A DNA stretch of 64,000 nucleotides, taken from contig NZ_QUHB01000007.1 in NCBI RefSeq assembly GCF_003479405.1, positions 20,879 to 84,878 on the forward strand, in the 5' to 3' direction. The translations under genes were made by a program, and so were the position numbers. Positions within the stretch are counted from its first letter, which is position 1; each line of letters starts with the position of its first letter. The notes beneath the pieces were generated by a model. That model made no database searches. It had not been told where the DNA came from and saw nothing but the letters and a program-made list of their open reading frames with translations. Shown here piece by piece: positions 52,946 to 62,518 of the stretch. Source of the stretch: Eubacterium sp. AF16-48. Lineage in GTDB: Bacteria; Bacillota; Clostridia; Lachnospirales; Lachnospiraceae.

Positions 52946-52991
52946 CTGGTATTTTCTGTATAGTCAATTTTTGTCATATTTATAATACCAG
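52946..52991. promoter_or_regulatory. Inverted repeat before the ECF S component
   Basis: CTGGTATT (52946-52953) and AATACCAG (52984-52991) are perfect arms 30 bp apart, with TATAAT at 52931-52936 (minus) and no proper -35. It ends 2 bp from the stop of the 816-aa gene. Arms with a weak -35 suit a protein-controlled promoter; a terminator role is less likely. Confidence 0.45.
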
Positions 52992-52993
52992 TT

Positions 52994-55444
52994 TTATTTT
53001 GTAACAGTTACGCTCCAATCGTAATCTATTATTTCATAATCTTTTTTTACTTTTTTTAGAATATTCTCATATAAGTAATTATGGGCATTATAGTTGTTCA
53101 TTTGCTTACCCTGATACAGTTTATCTGCTATATCATATACATTGTACTGATAAACATTTGTGTATGCATATGTCCCATCCTTAAGTTTTGCATATGCCCG
53201 AACACAATAGTTTGTAGTAAATTCTTCTACCATATCTGTTGCAAATAGCACTGTCATTGCGTAGCTTCGTGATTTGCTAAATGTATTAGAAAATCTTCCT
53301 ACTTCTTCTGTACCTTTTGAAACATAAACCTTGTTGCTGTCTGTTTTTGCAAACATATCAGAAGCAATATTTTCTTTTTCTCCTAATCCATATATTAAAC
53401 CTACCTCTGATACCTCCTGTCCCTCTACGGTGTCATTTAATGAATAAACCGTTCTCATTCCTCCAAGAGTTGTACTTATCTGATAGCCGTTAATTTCCAT
53501 ATCATCTGATATAACAATTTTATCTGATAAATTCTTTTGAATTTCTTCCACAGTTGTAGTTGACATAACATTCCATGATGCATCTAGTGCCTTGAACCAT
53601 ACTTTTGCGCCTTCTGATATGCTTCCAAGACTATCCTTACTTATGTTAATTTCCATTTCATTTTCAGTTTTAGTAACTTTGATACCGGCACCTGAAACTT
53701 CACTCCATCCCCAATCACTGTCATTTGAAGCATGGTAATATAGTACTCCATTTTCCACCATGTATTCAAAACCTGCATTTTCCTTCTTATATCCTGTGTT
53801 AATATTATTATCGGCATCTATGTATAATTGTGAATATGTGCATCCACTACTGTTTTCTATGTGGCAGCTTATATTTCCATCATTTTCCGTCGCTGAAATG
53901 GACAGTACGGCTGTTGTAGTTTCCTCCGGTCTGTTTACAGTTGTGGTTTCCTGATTATTTGTAGTTGTTTCCTGTGGCTTTACAGTAGTTTCTTCCGGCA
54001 ATTTAGATGTGGATGTTTCCCTTTCACTGCCTTTTTCGGTAACGCGTATATCTCCAAGATTAAGCCACCCGTCTGCTCCCTGATTTTTGTTGGCAAATCC
54101 TAAAATATTGCCATTTTCCACGGGATTTATAACCTTAATTCCTATAGAATAGTCACCTGCTTCTAAGTCCGGATTATTTATAACATCCTCAAAAGAATAA
54201 TCCTTTCCATCTGCTGCAATATCGCACAAATCCCATGTAGTTCGCCATGTTTTTACAACACTATCTCCCTTTTTAATTCCAATTTCCACCGGCCACAATT
54301 CATGATTATAATAAAATGGTGCCACACCAATATTTTTTATATCAACCTTAAGATATAAAGGCGACGTTGTAGTTATATTGTCATAATAAGCCTTAGAAAC
54401 CCTTAAGTCATATCCCATTTTCACAGATGCCTTTCTGGCATTTTCTAATGTAACTCCACTATACTTTCTTATTGCTGCACAAATCATCCATGATGCATGG
54501 GTTTCTTCAATACATTTGTCAAAGTCCTGAAATCCCCCTTCTTCCGGTGTGACTCCTGAAAATATTACATTTTGACTTGGAGGGTACACCTCTCCTCCAA
54601 TGCAATTGGTCATCCACTTATTCTGATCTTTTCCATTTTTTACTTTCTGCCAAAAACTCCATGACTGACCGCCATTTGCCTTTGACAATGTAGCGTATCC
54701 AAAGGAATCATCATGATATCCTACATCATATTTGCTAAAATCAATTCCATCTTTTGGCTCCCTTACAACTAACTGCGTTTTATTAAAGCTGTTATCAAAT
54801 GCATCTAAAACTTCCTTGTAGACAGTAGTTGATATACTCCAGTTGGCCTTAGTGGAATCTGAGCCATTAAACGGCCAATTATGCCATTCCCCCCAAAATC
54901 CTAAAAGTCCAAGAGTTATAAATCCCAGTCTTCCGTCACCATCGTACTTTTTACCAAAATCTTCAATAAAATTTTTCATAGACTGTCTAAATGTTTTATT
55001 TTCGTAATCAGGACAATATCCTGCTCCTCCTAAATCTCCCGGCTCATTGTAATATCTCATATTAAGACCACCATCTATTAAAAACTGTGGTACACCGGTT
55101 TCTTCCCCCGGATAATCGTAATAAAATCTTACAATTGCCTGATGTCCTCTTGATGCTGTTTCCTGTAATTTCTTTTCAAATTTGCTCCAGTCAAACTCAT
55201 TCATTCCTGTCTGTACATCCTTTACAGGCATATAAAACCATTCCAAACTATGTGGAATTGCCACATTACTTTCACTAAAAGGGAACATCCCCTTTAATGG
55301 ATTTCCTTCATAGGAATCCCCTGCCTCTATAATGTGTGCTGTGTGTTCCTCTGCCACAACCGGCAAATTAATCCTGCCAATACAGGAAAAACTCATAACT
55401 ACGGCTAAAATGCCGCTGGTAACTTTTAATAATCTTCCTTTCAT
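52994..55444 (-). CDS. Secreted DUF4832/DUF4874-type protein with Thr-rich linker
   Basis: An 816-aa exported protein. Signal peptide 1-31; residues about 36-205 match a TIM-barrel-like DUF4874 domain (NPLKGMFPF, IVRFYYDYPGE, LGLLGFWGEWHNWP) and about 205-470 the DUF4832 domain (VKMGYDLRVSKAYYDN, LYLKVDIKNIGVAPFYYNHE). A Thr/Glu-rich linker (475-515), a DOMON/CBM-like beta domain (about 515-635, SQLYIDADNNINTGYKKENA) and a C-terminal domain (645-816) shared with the GH128-like protein. Suggests a cell-surface polysaccharide-active enzyme or binding protein. Confidence 0.78.
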   Translation of the reverse strand: MKGRLLKVTSGILAVVMSFSCIGRINLPVVAEEHTAHIIEAGDSYEGNPLKGMFPFSESNVAIPHSLEWFYMPVKDVQTGMNEFDWSKFEKKLQETASRGHQAIVRFYYDYPGEETGVPQFLIDGGLNMRYYNEPGDLGGAGYCPDYENKTFRQSMKNFIEDFGKKYDGDGRLGFITLGLLGFWGEWHNWPFNGSDSTKANWSISTTVYKEVLDAFDNSFNKTQLVVREPKDGIDFSKYDVGYHDDSFGYATLSKANGGQSWSFWQKVKNGKDQNKWMTNCIGGEVYPPSQNVIFSGVTPEEGGFQDFDKCIEETHASWMICAAIRKYSGVTLENARKASVKMGYDLRVSKAYYDNITTTSPLYLKVDIKNIGVAPFYYNHELWPVEIGIKKGDSVVKTWRTTWDLCDIAADGKDYSFEDVINNPDLEAGDYSIGIKVINPVENGNILGFANKNQGADGWLNLGDIRVTEKGSERETSTSKLPEETTVKPQETTTNNQETTTVNRPEETTTAVLSISATENDGNISCHIENSSGCTYSQLYIDADNNINTGYKKENAGFEYMVENGVLYYHASNDSDWGWSEVSGAGIKVTKTENEMEINISKDSLGSISEGAKVWFKALDASWNVMSTTTVEEIQKNLSDKIVISDDMEINGYQISTTLGGMRTVYSLNDTVEGQEVSEVGLIYGLGEKENIASDMFAKTDSNKVYVSKGTEEVGRFSNTFSKSRSYAMTVLFATDMVEEFTTNYCVRAYAKLKDGTYAYTNVYQYNVYDIADKLYQGKQMNNYNAHNYLYENILKKVKKDYEIIDYDWSVTVTK

Positions 55445-55503
55445 AATTTTTACCCTTTCTTTCTTTTTTATTTATTTTAAATTAGGAATTATCCCAATTA
55501 TAA

Positions 55504-55544
55504 AACCTGTAATATAAAAAATTACAGGTTACATCTATAACCTG
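55504..55544 (-). promoter_or_regulatory. Alternative hairpins between glf and the 816-aa gene
   Basis: On the minus-strand transcript three segments can pair in two exclusive ways: CAGGTTA (55538-55544) with TAACCTG, or AACCTGTAAT (within 55521-55531) with ATTACAGGTT (55504-55513). The second stem is followed by TTATAATT, giving a terminator-like end past glf. Either a plain terminator or an attenuator for the downstream gene. Confidence 0.5.
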
Positions 55545-55583
55545 CAATTTTCTACGTAGTTAGTTTAGTATTATTTATTCAAA

Positions 55584-56687
55584 CTATGCTAACTCTTCCT
55601 TAGCACATTCTAATGCAGCTTCAATTACCTTATCCATGTCATAATACTTGTAATTTCCGAGTCTTCCGCCGAAAATAACATTTTCTTCCTTATCAGCTAA
55701 TTCCTTGTACTGAGCAAAAAGGTTTCCGTTCTTTTCATCGTTAATAGGATAGTAAGGCTCAATGCCCGGCTTCCATTCTGAAGAATACTCTCTTGAAATA
55801 ACAGTCTTTGGCTGTTTTCCGTATTCAAAATGCTTATGTTCAATAATTCTTGTGTAAGGAACTTCTCTTTCAGTGTAGTTTACAACTGCATTTCCCTGAT
55901 AGTTTTCCTCATCAAGAACTTCAGTCTCAAATCTTACTGTTCTGTACTCAAGATGGCCTAACTTAAATCCAAAGTATTCATCAATCATACCTGTATATAC
56001 AACTTTGTCTGTAATATCAGCATTATCCTTAATAAACTCGAAGTAATCTGTGTTAAGCATTACTTCGCTACCCTCTAACATCTTTTCAACGATAGGTGTG
56101 TATCCACCCATAGGGATTCCCTGGAATCTGTCATTGAAATAGTTGTTATCAAAGGTAAATCTAAGTGGAAGACGCTTAATAATAAATGAAGGAAGTTCTG
56201 TACAGTCTCTTCCCCACTGCTTCTCTGTGTAACCTTTAATAAGCTTCTGGTAAATGTCCTTACCAACTAATGAAAGTGCCTGTTCCTCTAAGTTTTTAGG
56301 CTCTGTAATATTTAAGTCAGCCTTCTGCTCCTCAATAATAGCCTGAGCTTCCTTAGGTGTCTTAATATTCCACATTTTGCTAAACGTGTTCATGTTGAAA
56401 GGAAGGTTATATAACTCATCCTTGTATACGGCAACAGGTGAATTAATGTAATTATTAAATTCAGCGAACTGGTTTACATAATTCCATGTATTCTTGTTGC
56501 TGGTGTGGAAGATATGTGCTCCGTATTTGTGAACATTTATACCTTCAATTTTTTCGCAGTAAATATTTCCTGCAATATGGTCTCTCTTGTCAATTACGAG
56601 ACACTTTTTTCCTGCCTTTGTTGCTTCATTGGCAAAAACTGCTCCAAACAGTCCTGCTCCTACTATAAGATAATCGTATTTACTCAT
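55584..56687 (-). CDS. glf: UDP-galactopyranose mutase
   Basis: A 367-aa flavoenzyme that converts UDP-galactopyranose to UDP-galactofuranose for cell-surface glycans. FAD-binding GAGLFGAVFANEA at the N-terminus, the KYGAHIFHTSN motif, the flexible-loop region ending in KGYTEKQWGRD, and the C-terminal FGGRLGNYKYYDMDKVIEAA. All match the family. It starts 37 bp from the preceding glycosyltransferase gene and is the last gene of the glycan unit. Confidence 0.97.
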   Translation of the reverse strand: MSKYDYLIVGAGLFGAVFANEATKAGKKCLVIDKRDHIAGNIYCEKIEGINVHKYGAHIFHTSNKNTWNYVNQFAEFNNYINSPVAVYKDELYNLPFNMNTFSKMWNIKTPKEAQAIIEEQKADLNITEPKNLEEQALSLVGKDIYQKLIKGYTEKQWGRDCTELPSFIIKRLPLRFTFDNNYFNDRFQGIPMGGYTPIVEKMLEGSEVMLNTDYFEFIKDNADITDKVVYTGMIDEYFGFKLGHLEYRTVRFETEVLDEENYQGNAVVNYTEREVPYTRIIEHKHFEYGKQPKTVISREYSSEWKPGIEPYYPINDEKNGNLFAQYKELADKEENVIFGGRLGNYKYYDMDKVIEAALECAKEELA

Positions 56688-56724
56688 GTAGTCCTCCTAA
56701 TTTTTTAAATAATTTATATTGTCA

Positions 56725-58020
56725 TTAATTATTTTTTACAATATCCAAAAGTTGTTTTGCCCGGGCTTCAAAAGAATATTCCTTCTTTATCATATCCCAC
56801 ATTGATAATGTATTTTTCTTTATTTCAGGATAATTATCCTCAAGTTTTAAAATACATTGTCTGAATTCCTCTTCATTTCTGTAATAAAGAATGTTGTCGC
56901 CAAAGATTTTATACAAATCTTCGCAATAATCCGTTATAACAGGAAGTCCACAGGCTACTGAATCAAAAATCCTGTTATTAATAAACTGATATTTTAACAT
57001 ATCATCCCAGTGGTCATTAATGGTGGCGTAAGACGTTCTGTATAAGTCAGGAAGTCTGTCGTTTGGAACATTTATCCCAACCACATTTGGGCAATCCTTT
57101 CCTAAAAAAGGCTCCCATCCGCCTCCCCATATTTCTATAGGAAGTCTCATATCCACTGACCACATTACACATTCCCTTGGAACTCCTCTGGAGTTTCCCA
57201 CAAAAATGTAATTATGCTTTTTGTCTGATGCCTCAGGATAAAATAAATCCGTGTCTGTACACTGTTCCAAAGAATAAACAGGCACACTTAATTCTTCCTT
57301 AAGCTTGTCTGCATAATATCTTGAACCAATGCACACTGCATCATATAATTCATATTCATCCTTACTTATATTATCCGGATGACTAATGTTCCACATAATG
57401 TACCTGCATTTTGCATTTCTTCTGTCAGGATGATATTTCTTCAAGCCTCTGAGAACTATAACACAATCTGCCATTAATTCGCAAGACCAATCTTCGTACA
57501 AATCCACCACCGGATATATTCCTAATTTTTCAAGATTTTTAGCTAATGAATTGGCGAAATAAAAATCCCCCCAGCCTGCCTTTGCATTGCTATCCGGTGC
57601 AGGACATTTTATAATCCAGATTTTTCTGTCTCCTGCCATGCGTTTTATTTCTTCAGGTTTAACCTTCCAGTAATCACGGCGTACAAGTTCAGCATAATAA
57701 TTCTTCCAAATCTTGTCAACAGATTTTGTCAAATTTTGCTCCGCATTTTTTAACAATTCAGCGATTTTTGTTTCCGCTTCCCTATTTAAATCTGTCACTT
57801 CATTTATAACATCTTCACGGATTGTTTCACTTTGTGCCAATTTTTCCTTAATTAGCTTCTGCTGTGAAATTACCCTTTCAACAAGTTTCCGGTTTTCTTC
57901 CTGAGCAGCGAGATTTTTCTTAAGCAATGCCATTATTTCTCGCTTATCTGCACCACTTATATTACGATATACTTTTGTAACAAAAGATATTTTTTTTATT
58001 TTATCCCGAAAAACTCCCAT
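56725..58020 (-). CDS. Glycosyltransferase with N-terminal coiled coil (CgeB/GT1_2-like)
   Basis: A 431-aa cytoplasmic protein. Residues about 25-110 form a coiled coil (KLVERVISQQKLIKEKLAQS, then NREAETKIAELLK), and about 130-425 a glycosyltransferase domain of the type annotated as GT-4/CgeB-like: WNISHPDNISKDEYELYDAV, YIFVGNSRGVPRECV, LYRTSYATINDHWDDM and NRIFDSVACGLPVITDY. The donor and acceptor are not predictable. Located between a two-domain GT2 and glf, hence part of a galactofuranose-containing glycan pathway. Confidence 0.85.
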   Translation of the reverse strand: MGVFRDKIKKISFVTKVYRNISGADKREIMALLKKNLAAQEENRKLVERVISQQKLIKEKLAQSETIREDVINEVTDLNREAETKIAELLKNAEQNLTKSVDKIWKNYYAELVRRDYWKVKPEEIKRMAGDRKIWIIKCPAPDSNAKAGWGDFYFANSLAKNLEKLGIYPVVDLYEDWSCELMADCVIVLRGLKKYHPDRRNAKCRYIMWNISHPDNISKDEYELYDAVCIGSRYYADKLKEELSVPVYSLEQCTDTDLFYPEASDKKHNYIFVGNSRGVPRECVMWSVDMRLPIEIWGGGWEPFLGKDCPNVVGINVPNDRLPDLYRTSYATINDHWDDMLKYQFINNRIFDSVACGLPVITDYCEDLYKIFGDNILYYRNEEEFRQCILKLEDNYPEIKKNTLSMWDMIKKEYSFEARAKQLLDIVKNN

Positions 58021-58032
58021 ATATAAGCCTCG

Positions 58033-60270
58033 CTAATTTCTTTTAAACAATTTCTTTATATTCCGCGGAAGGAAGGTAATTGCCTTTCCCATTTTGAAAG
58101 TTGCAGAATTTTTAATGTGAGATATCTGCATTTCACTGTTTTTCCGGAAGCTTTCTTTTACGGCATTTATTTCCTTCTCTTTTTTCTTGCCTTGCATGTA
58201 ATTTCTAAACCTTGAAACTCTGTAGTCTTCTTCCATGTTTCTGGCACGTTTTGACAGCTCACGGTTTGAATTTCTAAGTTCTGACAAAATTCCAACACAG
58301 CTGTAGAAATTAATGCCTTCCTCTTCATTAAGGGAATAAATATACTGACTTAATTCCTCTTCATCAGAGTCCTTTATATAGTCCGCAGCCACCTTTAATA
58401 TTCTTTCCATCTGAACTAAAAGAGAGTCATAATAGTTTTTGTTTTGCTTAACATTTTCCTTAAAAGCAAACTTCTCAAGTTCCATAATAATATAGTACAA
58501 ATGCAGGGAATGTTTGAAGTTCTGGGTTCCTGTCATTATGGAATCTTCCCTTACCCTTCTAATGTAAAATCTTGCATTTGCATATCTTACCCTTTTAGAA
58601 AAATACAGACACTGTATGGTAAAAAGATTATCCTCGTGAATAATTCCCTCTTTAAATACCAGATTGTTTTGCCTTAAAAACTCAGTTCTATTTATCTGAA
58701 GACATGCAGAAGGCTTAAACTCTGCATTATCCACCCATTTTCCAAATATTTCAGGTCCTGTGAAAATTCCTGAATAATCATATTTTCTTATATACTGATC
58801 ATCCCTGATTGTTGTACCATCACAATTTTCCAGTTCCTTAGTAGTAAAGAACATCTGATCTAAATTGTCTTTTCTACATTCATAATAAAGATACTCTAAC
58901 GTCTGTTTATCCAAGGTGTCGTCACTATCTAAAAACAGGATATATTCTCCTGTTGCAGCCTTAATCCCTGCATTTCTGGCAGAAGATAACCCGCCGTTTT
59001 CTTTATTTATAAGCTTAATTCGTGAATCTCTTTCCTGATATTTCTTTACTATTTCCACTGAATTATCAGGTGTACCGTCGTTGACACATATAATTTCTAT
59101 TTCTTTTAGCGTCTGATTAATAACGGAATCTAAACATTCACCAATATATTGTTCCACATTGTATACCGGTATAATTACAGATACCTTGTATTTAAAGTTA
59201 CTTTCAGTAATTTCAGGTCTTGTCCACTCCTCCAAATTCACATAAGGCGCCAGCTTAACTTGGGCTAAAGCCTCCTGTTGCAGGATTTCCCACAAATCCT
59301 CTGCTTTTCTTTCAACAATTCTTGCCATCATGGAGAATTGATTTTTAACATAAAAATACGACTTTGAGTGTTCAAGGATTCCTAAAGTATAAAAAATATT
59401 GTATTTTAACTTGTTATATACTCTTACATATGCCTGTTTTGTACCACATTTGTTTAAATTAAAAAGACATGTATTAAGAGCCCTGTTTATATATGTTTTT
59501 TCAAATATTTCCCATAAATCTCTTTTTTCCAGTTCATTTTTCAGATGGTTTAAAGCGGTAAAAAACTCCAAAGTTCCACCCTTATTGGTTCCCTGAAGAC
59601 TGCTTTCCAAATCTACCCTGTAGTTTACAAGCTTGTCACTTACAACGGTAATTCTTTCAGCAACTGCCATTGCCAGATATGAAAAATATAAATCATTAGC
59701 CCTTTTTAGGGTGTCAAAGGTGATTCCTTCCTGATTAATAAAGGATTTTTTAAATAATTTATTCCATGGTGCAGGAATAGTCATCTGAAAAAGACTGTCC
59801 CTTATTTCTTCATCTCTAGGTGAAAAAGGAACATTTTCCGGCAGAAGGTCTTCTCTTAAATAATGATTGGACTCTCTATATTCTTTATCCCTTTCGCTAT
59901 ATGCAATAACGCTACAAATACAGATATCTGCCTTATGGGAAACCGCCTTGTTGTACATTTTTTCAAGCATTTCAGGTTTGAAAAAGTCATCTGCATCTAA
60001 AAAGATAAGATACTCACCTGATGCGTGATTCATTCCATTGTTTCTTGCAACTCCTGCATATAAATTTCCCTGATTTAAAATAACTATTCTTTCATCTTTT
60101 TTGGCATACTCTTCTAAAATACTTTGAGTATCATCTGTGGAACCATCATTAACACATATAATTTCTATCTCTTTTAATGTTTGATTTGTTAAACTGTCAA
60201 GACATTCCCTTACATGTTCTCTGGCATTATACATAGGTATAATAACAGAAACCTTTATATTTTCCTTCAT
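58033..60270 (-). CDS. Two-domain family 2 glycosyltransferase
   Basis: A 745-aa protein with two complete GT2 domains. First: VSVIIPMYNAREHVRECLDS (7-26), VNDGSTDD (40-47) and the metal-binding FLDADDFF (90-97). Second: VSVIIPVYNVEQYIGECLDS (362-382), NDGTPDN and FLDSDDTL (446-453). C-terminus: a basic amphipathic tail (IKNSATFKMGKAITFLPRNI) like that of the 61267 protein. Such two-domain enzymes can add alternating sugars as bifunctional polymerases. Confidence 0.92.
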   Translation of the reverse strand: MKENIKVSVIIPMYNAREHVRECLDSLTNQTLKEIEIICVNDGSTDDTQSILEEYAKKDERIVILNQGNLYAGVARNNGMNHASGEYLIFLDADDFFKPEMLEKMYNKAVSHKADICICSVIAYSERDKEYRESNHYLREDLLPENVPFSPRDEEIRDSLFQMTIPAPWNKLFKKSFINQEGITFDTLKRANDLYFSYLAMAVAERITVVSDKLVNYRVDLESSLQGTNKGGTLEFFTALNHLKNELEKRDLWEIFEKTYINRALNTCLFNLNKCGTKQAYVRVYNKLKYNIFYTLGILEHSKSYFYVKNQFSMMARIVERKAEDLWEILQQEALAQVKLAPYVNLEEWTRPEITESNFKYKVSVIIPVYNVEQYIGECLDSVINQTLKEIEIICVNDGTPDNSVEIVKKYQERDSRIKLINKENGGLSSARNAGIKAATGEYILFLDSDDTLDKQTLEYLYYECRKDNLDQMFFTTKELENCDGTTIRDDQYIRKYDYSGIFTGPEIFGKWVDNAEFKPSACLQINRTEFLRQNNLVFKEGIIHEDNLFTIQCLYFSKRVRYANARFYIRRVREDSIMTGTQNFKHSLHLYYIIMELEKFAFKENVKQNKNYYDSLLVQMERILKVAADYIKDSDEEELSQYIYSLNEEEGINFYSCVGILSELRNSNRELSKRARNMEEDYRVSRFRNYMQGKKKEKEINAVKESFRKNSEMQISHIKNSATFKMGKAITFLPRNIKKLFKRN

Positions 60271-60309
60271 TTGTTACTTAAAATCCTCCTGCATTCAGGT
60301 ATAATTCAT

Positions 60310-61266
60310 TTATTCTGAAATTAATTTCATATATTGATTATATTCTTTTTTGTTATAGAAATATGATTCCTGCTTGCCTGTAATTCCAAACTCCGTAAAC
60401 CATTCATTTTTTAATTTATTAAGCATATCATCATATACTGTTTTGGAAACTGTATTAAGATTCCACAAACTAAAGTGAAGTGCGTAATTTGTATAATCCT
60501 GCTCCACTTCTTTGTATATGCCATGTTCCACAAGTCCCTGTTTCAGTTTTTTAAGAGCCTCATGGAAACACTGCCATGATTTTTCTCTTGTATTAGACAG
60601 GGAAACTGCATTGTTTCTCCGCTGATGAACCAAAACTTTGTCCTTTGGTACAACAGTAATTCTGTTGGAAAGCACCGTTGCCATAAACACAAAAAACATA
60701 TCATTACTGGTTCTCTGCTCCTGAAATTTTAAGGCATATCTGTCCACAAATTCCTTTAGGAACAGCTTGTCCCATGCCCAGCCTACAAAAACCTTAAAAA
60801 CATTGTCTGTCATTTGTCTGTGCTTAAAAGGTGTGTATGGAGGTATCTTTGCATATCTTAAAGTCCAGTCAGCCTTTTTGTACTCTTGCGTTTCCTCGTA
60901 ATACTGGTCAGAATTAAATACCACCATATCTGCCTTATCTTCTACAGCCTTATTATATGCCACTTCCAGCATATCTTTTTCAAAAATATCATCTGCATCT
61001 AAAAATGAAAGATACTCACCTTTAGCATATGACATTCCTTTATTTCTGGCAGCTCCGGCACCTGCATTTTCCTGTGTAATAACCGTAACATTGTCTAAAT
61101 TCTCATATTCCTTTAAAGCTTCCAACGTTCCATCAACGGAGCCGTCGTCAACACATATAATCTCTATTTCTTTTAAAGTCTGACTAATAAGAGACTCCAT
61201 GCATTTTTTTATATATTTTTCTCCATTATATACCGGCAGAATAACCGAAACCTTAATATTATCCAT
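60310..61266 (-). CDS. Family 2 glycosyltransferase
   Basis: A 318-aa single GT2 domain: VSVILPVYNGEKYIKKCMES, VDDGSVDGT, and FLDADDIF, then QRRNNAVSLSN in the acceptor side. It lacks the KNS-GKA tail of its neighbours. Ends 39 bp before the two-domain enzyme and starts at the stop of the 61267 gene. Confidence 0.93.
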   Translation of the reverse strand: MDNIKVSVILPVYNGEKYIKKCMESLISQTLKEIEIICVDDGSVDGTLEALKEYENLDNVTVITQENAGAGAARNKGMSYAKGEYLSFLDADDIFEKDMLEVAYNKAVEDKADMVVFNSDQYYEETQEYKKADWTLRYAKIPPYTPFKHRQMTDNVFKVFVGWAWDKLFLKEFVDRYALKFQEQRTSNDMFFVFMATVLSNRITVVPKDKVLVHQRRNNAVSLSNTREKSWQCFHEALKKLKQGLVEHGIYKEVEQDYTNYALHFSLWNLNTVSKTVYDDMLNKLKNEWFTEFGITGKQESYFYNKKEYNQYMKLISE

Positions 61267-62388
61267 TTATTTACCTCTTTTAATGAGTTCCTTAACGTGG
61301 CAAGGCAAATACATTAATGCCTTTCCTACCTTATAAGTAGTAGAATTTTTTATGTCATCTAATTTTCTTCTCATATCCTCATCAGGATTTGCATTTGCCC
61401 TGATTTGTGGTTCAATAACAAACTCATGATAGAACTTCTTTGGTGATGCCATAAGAAGCTGTAACTGTTTCCAAAGTTTTTCGTCAAAAACTTCTTCTTT
61501 CAGTTCGCCTTTAACCTGCGCCCGCTTAAATTCCTCACTTATTCTTCCAATGTACTCTTCTTTAAACTCATCACTAATTCTTCTAATTGTGGCAAAATAG
61601 TTGTGAAGTTTCTTTACGCTGTACATATATTTGAATCTTTCCCATATTTCCTCATCCTTCATAAGAATGTCTCTGATATGGTCATACTCAACATTCATGC
61701 AATAAACCTTTTCAGGATTTTTAACTGATGAATTAGGGTTATCTCTCCTGTTTCTATAGTAAGGCGTATCTATAATCATAGCACGCTTTCCGTATACAAA
61801 AGTCTGGAACCAGAATCCATTGTCCTGGAAGGACGCTCCCGGAGTTTCATTATGTCTGATACCGTATTTTTCAATAAAGTCTCTTTTATAAATTCCACTC
61901 CACGTATTCATAATGTAAAGAAGTGCCTCCGGAGTTTCACTTGGATTAAATAACTTATTATAATCCTCCGGATTCTTTGAAAGGTGATTATACACCAGAT
62001 ACATATTTCCTGTTTCACCCCTCTGGAAACGGTAGAAATCCGCCTTTACAAAGTCAAGGTCACTGTCTTTTGCCACCTTGTATAAATCTTCATACATGGT
62101 GATTGCCACGTAATCATCCGGCTCTAATATTCCTATATACTCTCCTGTAGCCATATCAAGACCGATATTCATTCCTATTCCATATCCGCCGTTTTCTTTA
62201 TCTACTATTTTAATTCTGTCATCTTTTGCTGCATATTCCTGAAGAATTTTTAATGAACCATCTGTAGAACCATCGTTAATACAAATGATTTCTATATCCT
62301 TTAATGTCTGTCTTGTAATGCTCTCCATACATTCTACTAAATATGGTTCAACATTATATGTTGGTATTATCACTGATACTTTAGGCAT
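61267..62388 (-). CDS. Family 2 glycosyltransferase
   Basis: A 373-aa protein with the GT2 domain VSVIIPTYNVEPYLVECMES, NDGSTDGSL and ILEPDDYV (the DxD site reads E-P-D-D, a common GT2 variant), then PYYRNRRDNPNSS, and a basic C-terminal tail IKNSTTYKVGKALMYLP. First gene of the glycan operon; it directly abuts the next gene (61266/61267). Confidence 0.93.
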   Translation of the reverse strand: MPKVSVIIPTYNVEPYLVECMESITRQTLKDIEIICINDGSTDGSLKILQEYAAKDDRIKIVDKENGGYGIGMNIGLDMATGEYIGILEPDDYVAITMYEDLYKVAKDSDLDFVKADFYRFQRGETGNMYLVYNHLSKNPEDYNKLFNPSETPEALLYIMNTWSGIYKRDFIEKYGIRHNETPGASFQDNGFWFQTFVYGKRAMIIDTPYYRNRRDNPNSSVKNPEKVYCMNVEYDHIRDILMKDEEIWERFKYMYSVKKLHNYFATIRRISDEFKEEYIGRISEEFKRAQVKGELKEEVFDEKLWKQLQLLMASPKKFYHEFVIEPQIRANANPDEDMRRKLDDIKNSTTYKVGKALMYLPCHVKELIKRGK

Positions 62389-62435
62389 TTAACTATCCTC
62401 TTTCTGTTTTTTTCTTTTTGTTGCTCATTCTTACG

Positions 62436-62464
62436 ATTATATCATAGCCCACCATTCCTTACAA
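62436..62464 (-). promoter_or_regulatory. Promoter of the glycan operon
   Basis: TTGTAA (62459-62464), 17-bp spacer, TATAAT (62436-62441), about 45 bp before the first GT2 ATG. Confidence 0.8.
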
Positions 62465-62470
62465 TAGGCA

Positions 62471-62503
62471 TAAAATCGGGGAATTTCTCTTATGAAATTC
62501 CCC
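62471..62503 (-). terminator. Terminator of the secreted protein gene
   Basis: GGGGAATTTC / GAAATTCCCC, a perfect 10-bp stem, followed on the minus strand by GATTTTATG. Directly precedes the glycan promoter. Confidence 0.85.
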
Positions 62504-62518
62504 TGAGGTTATCATTTA

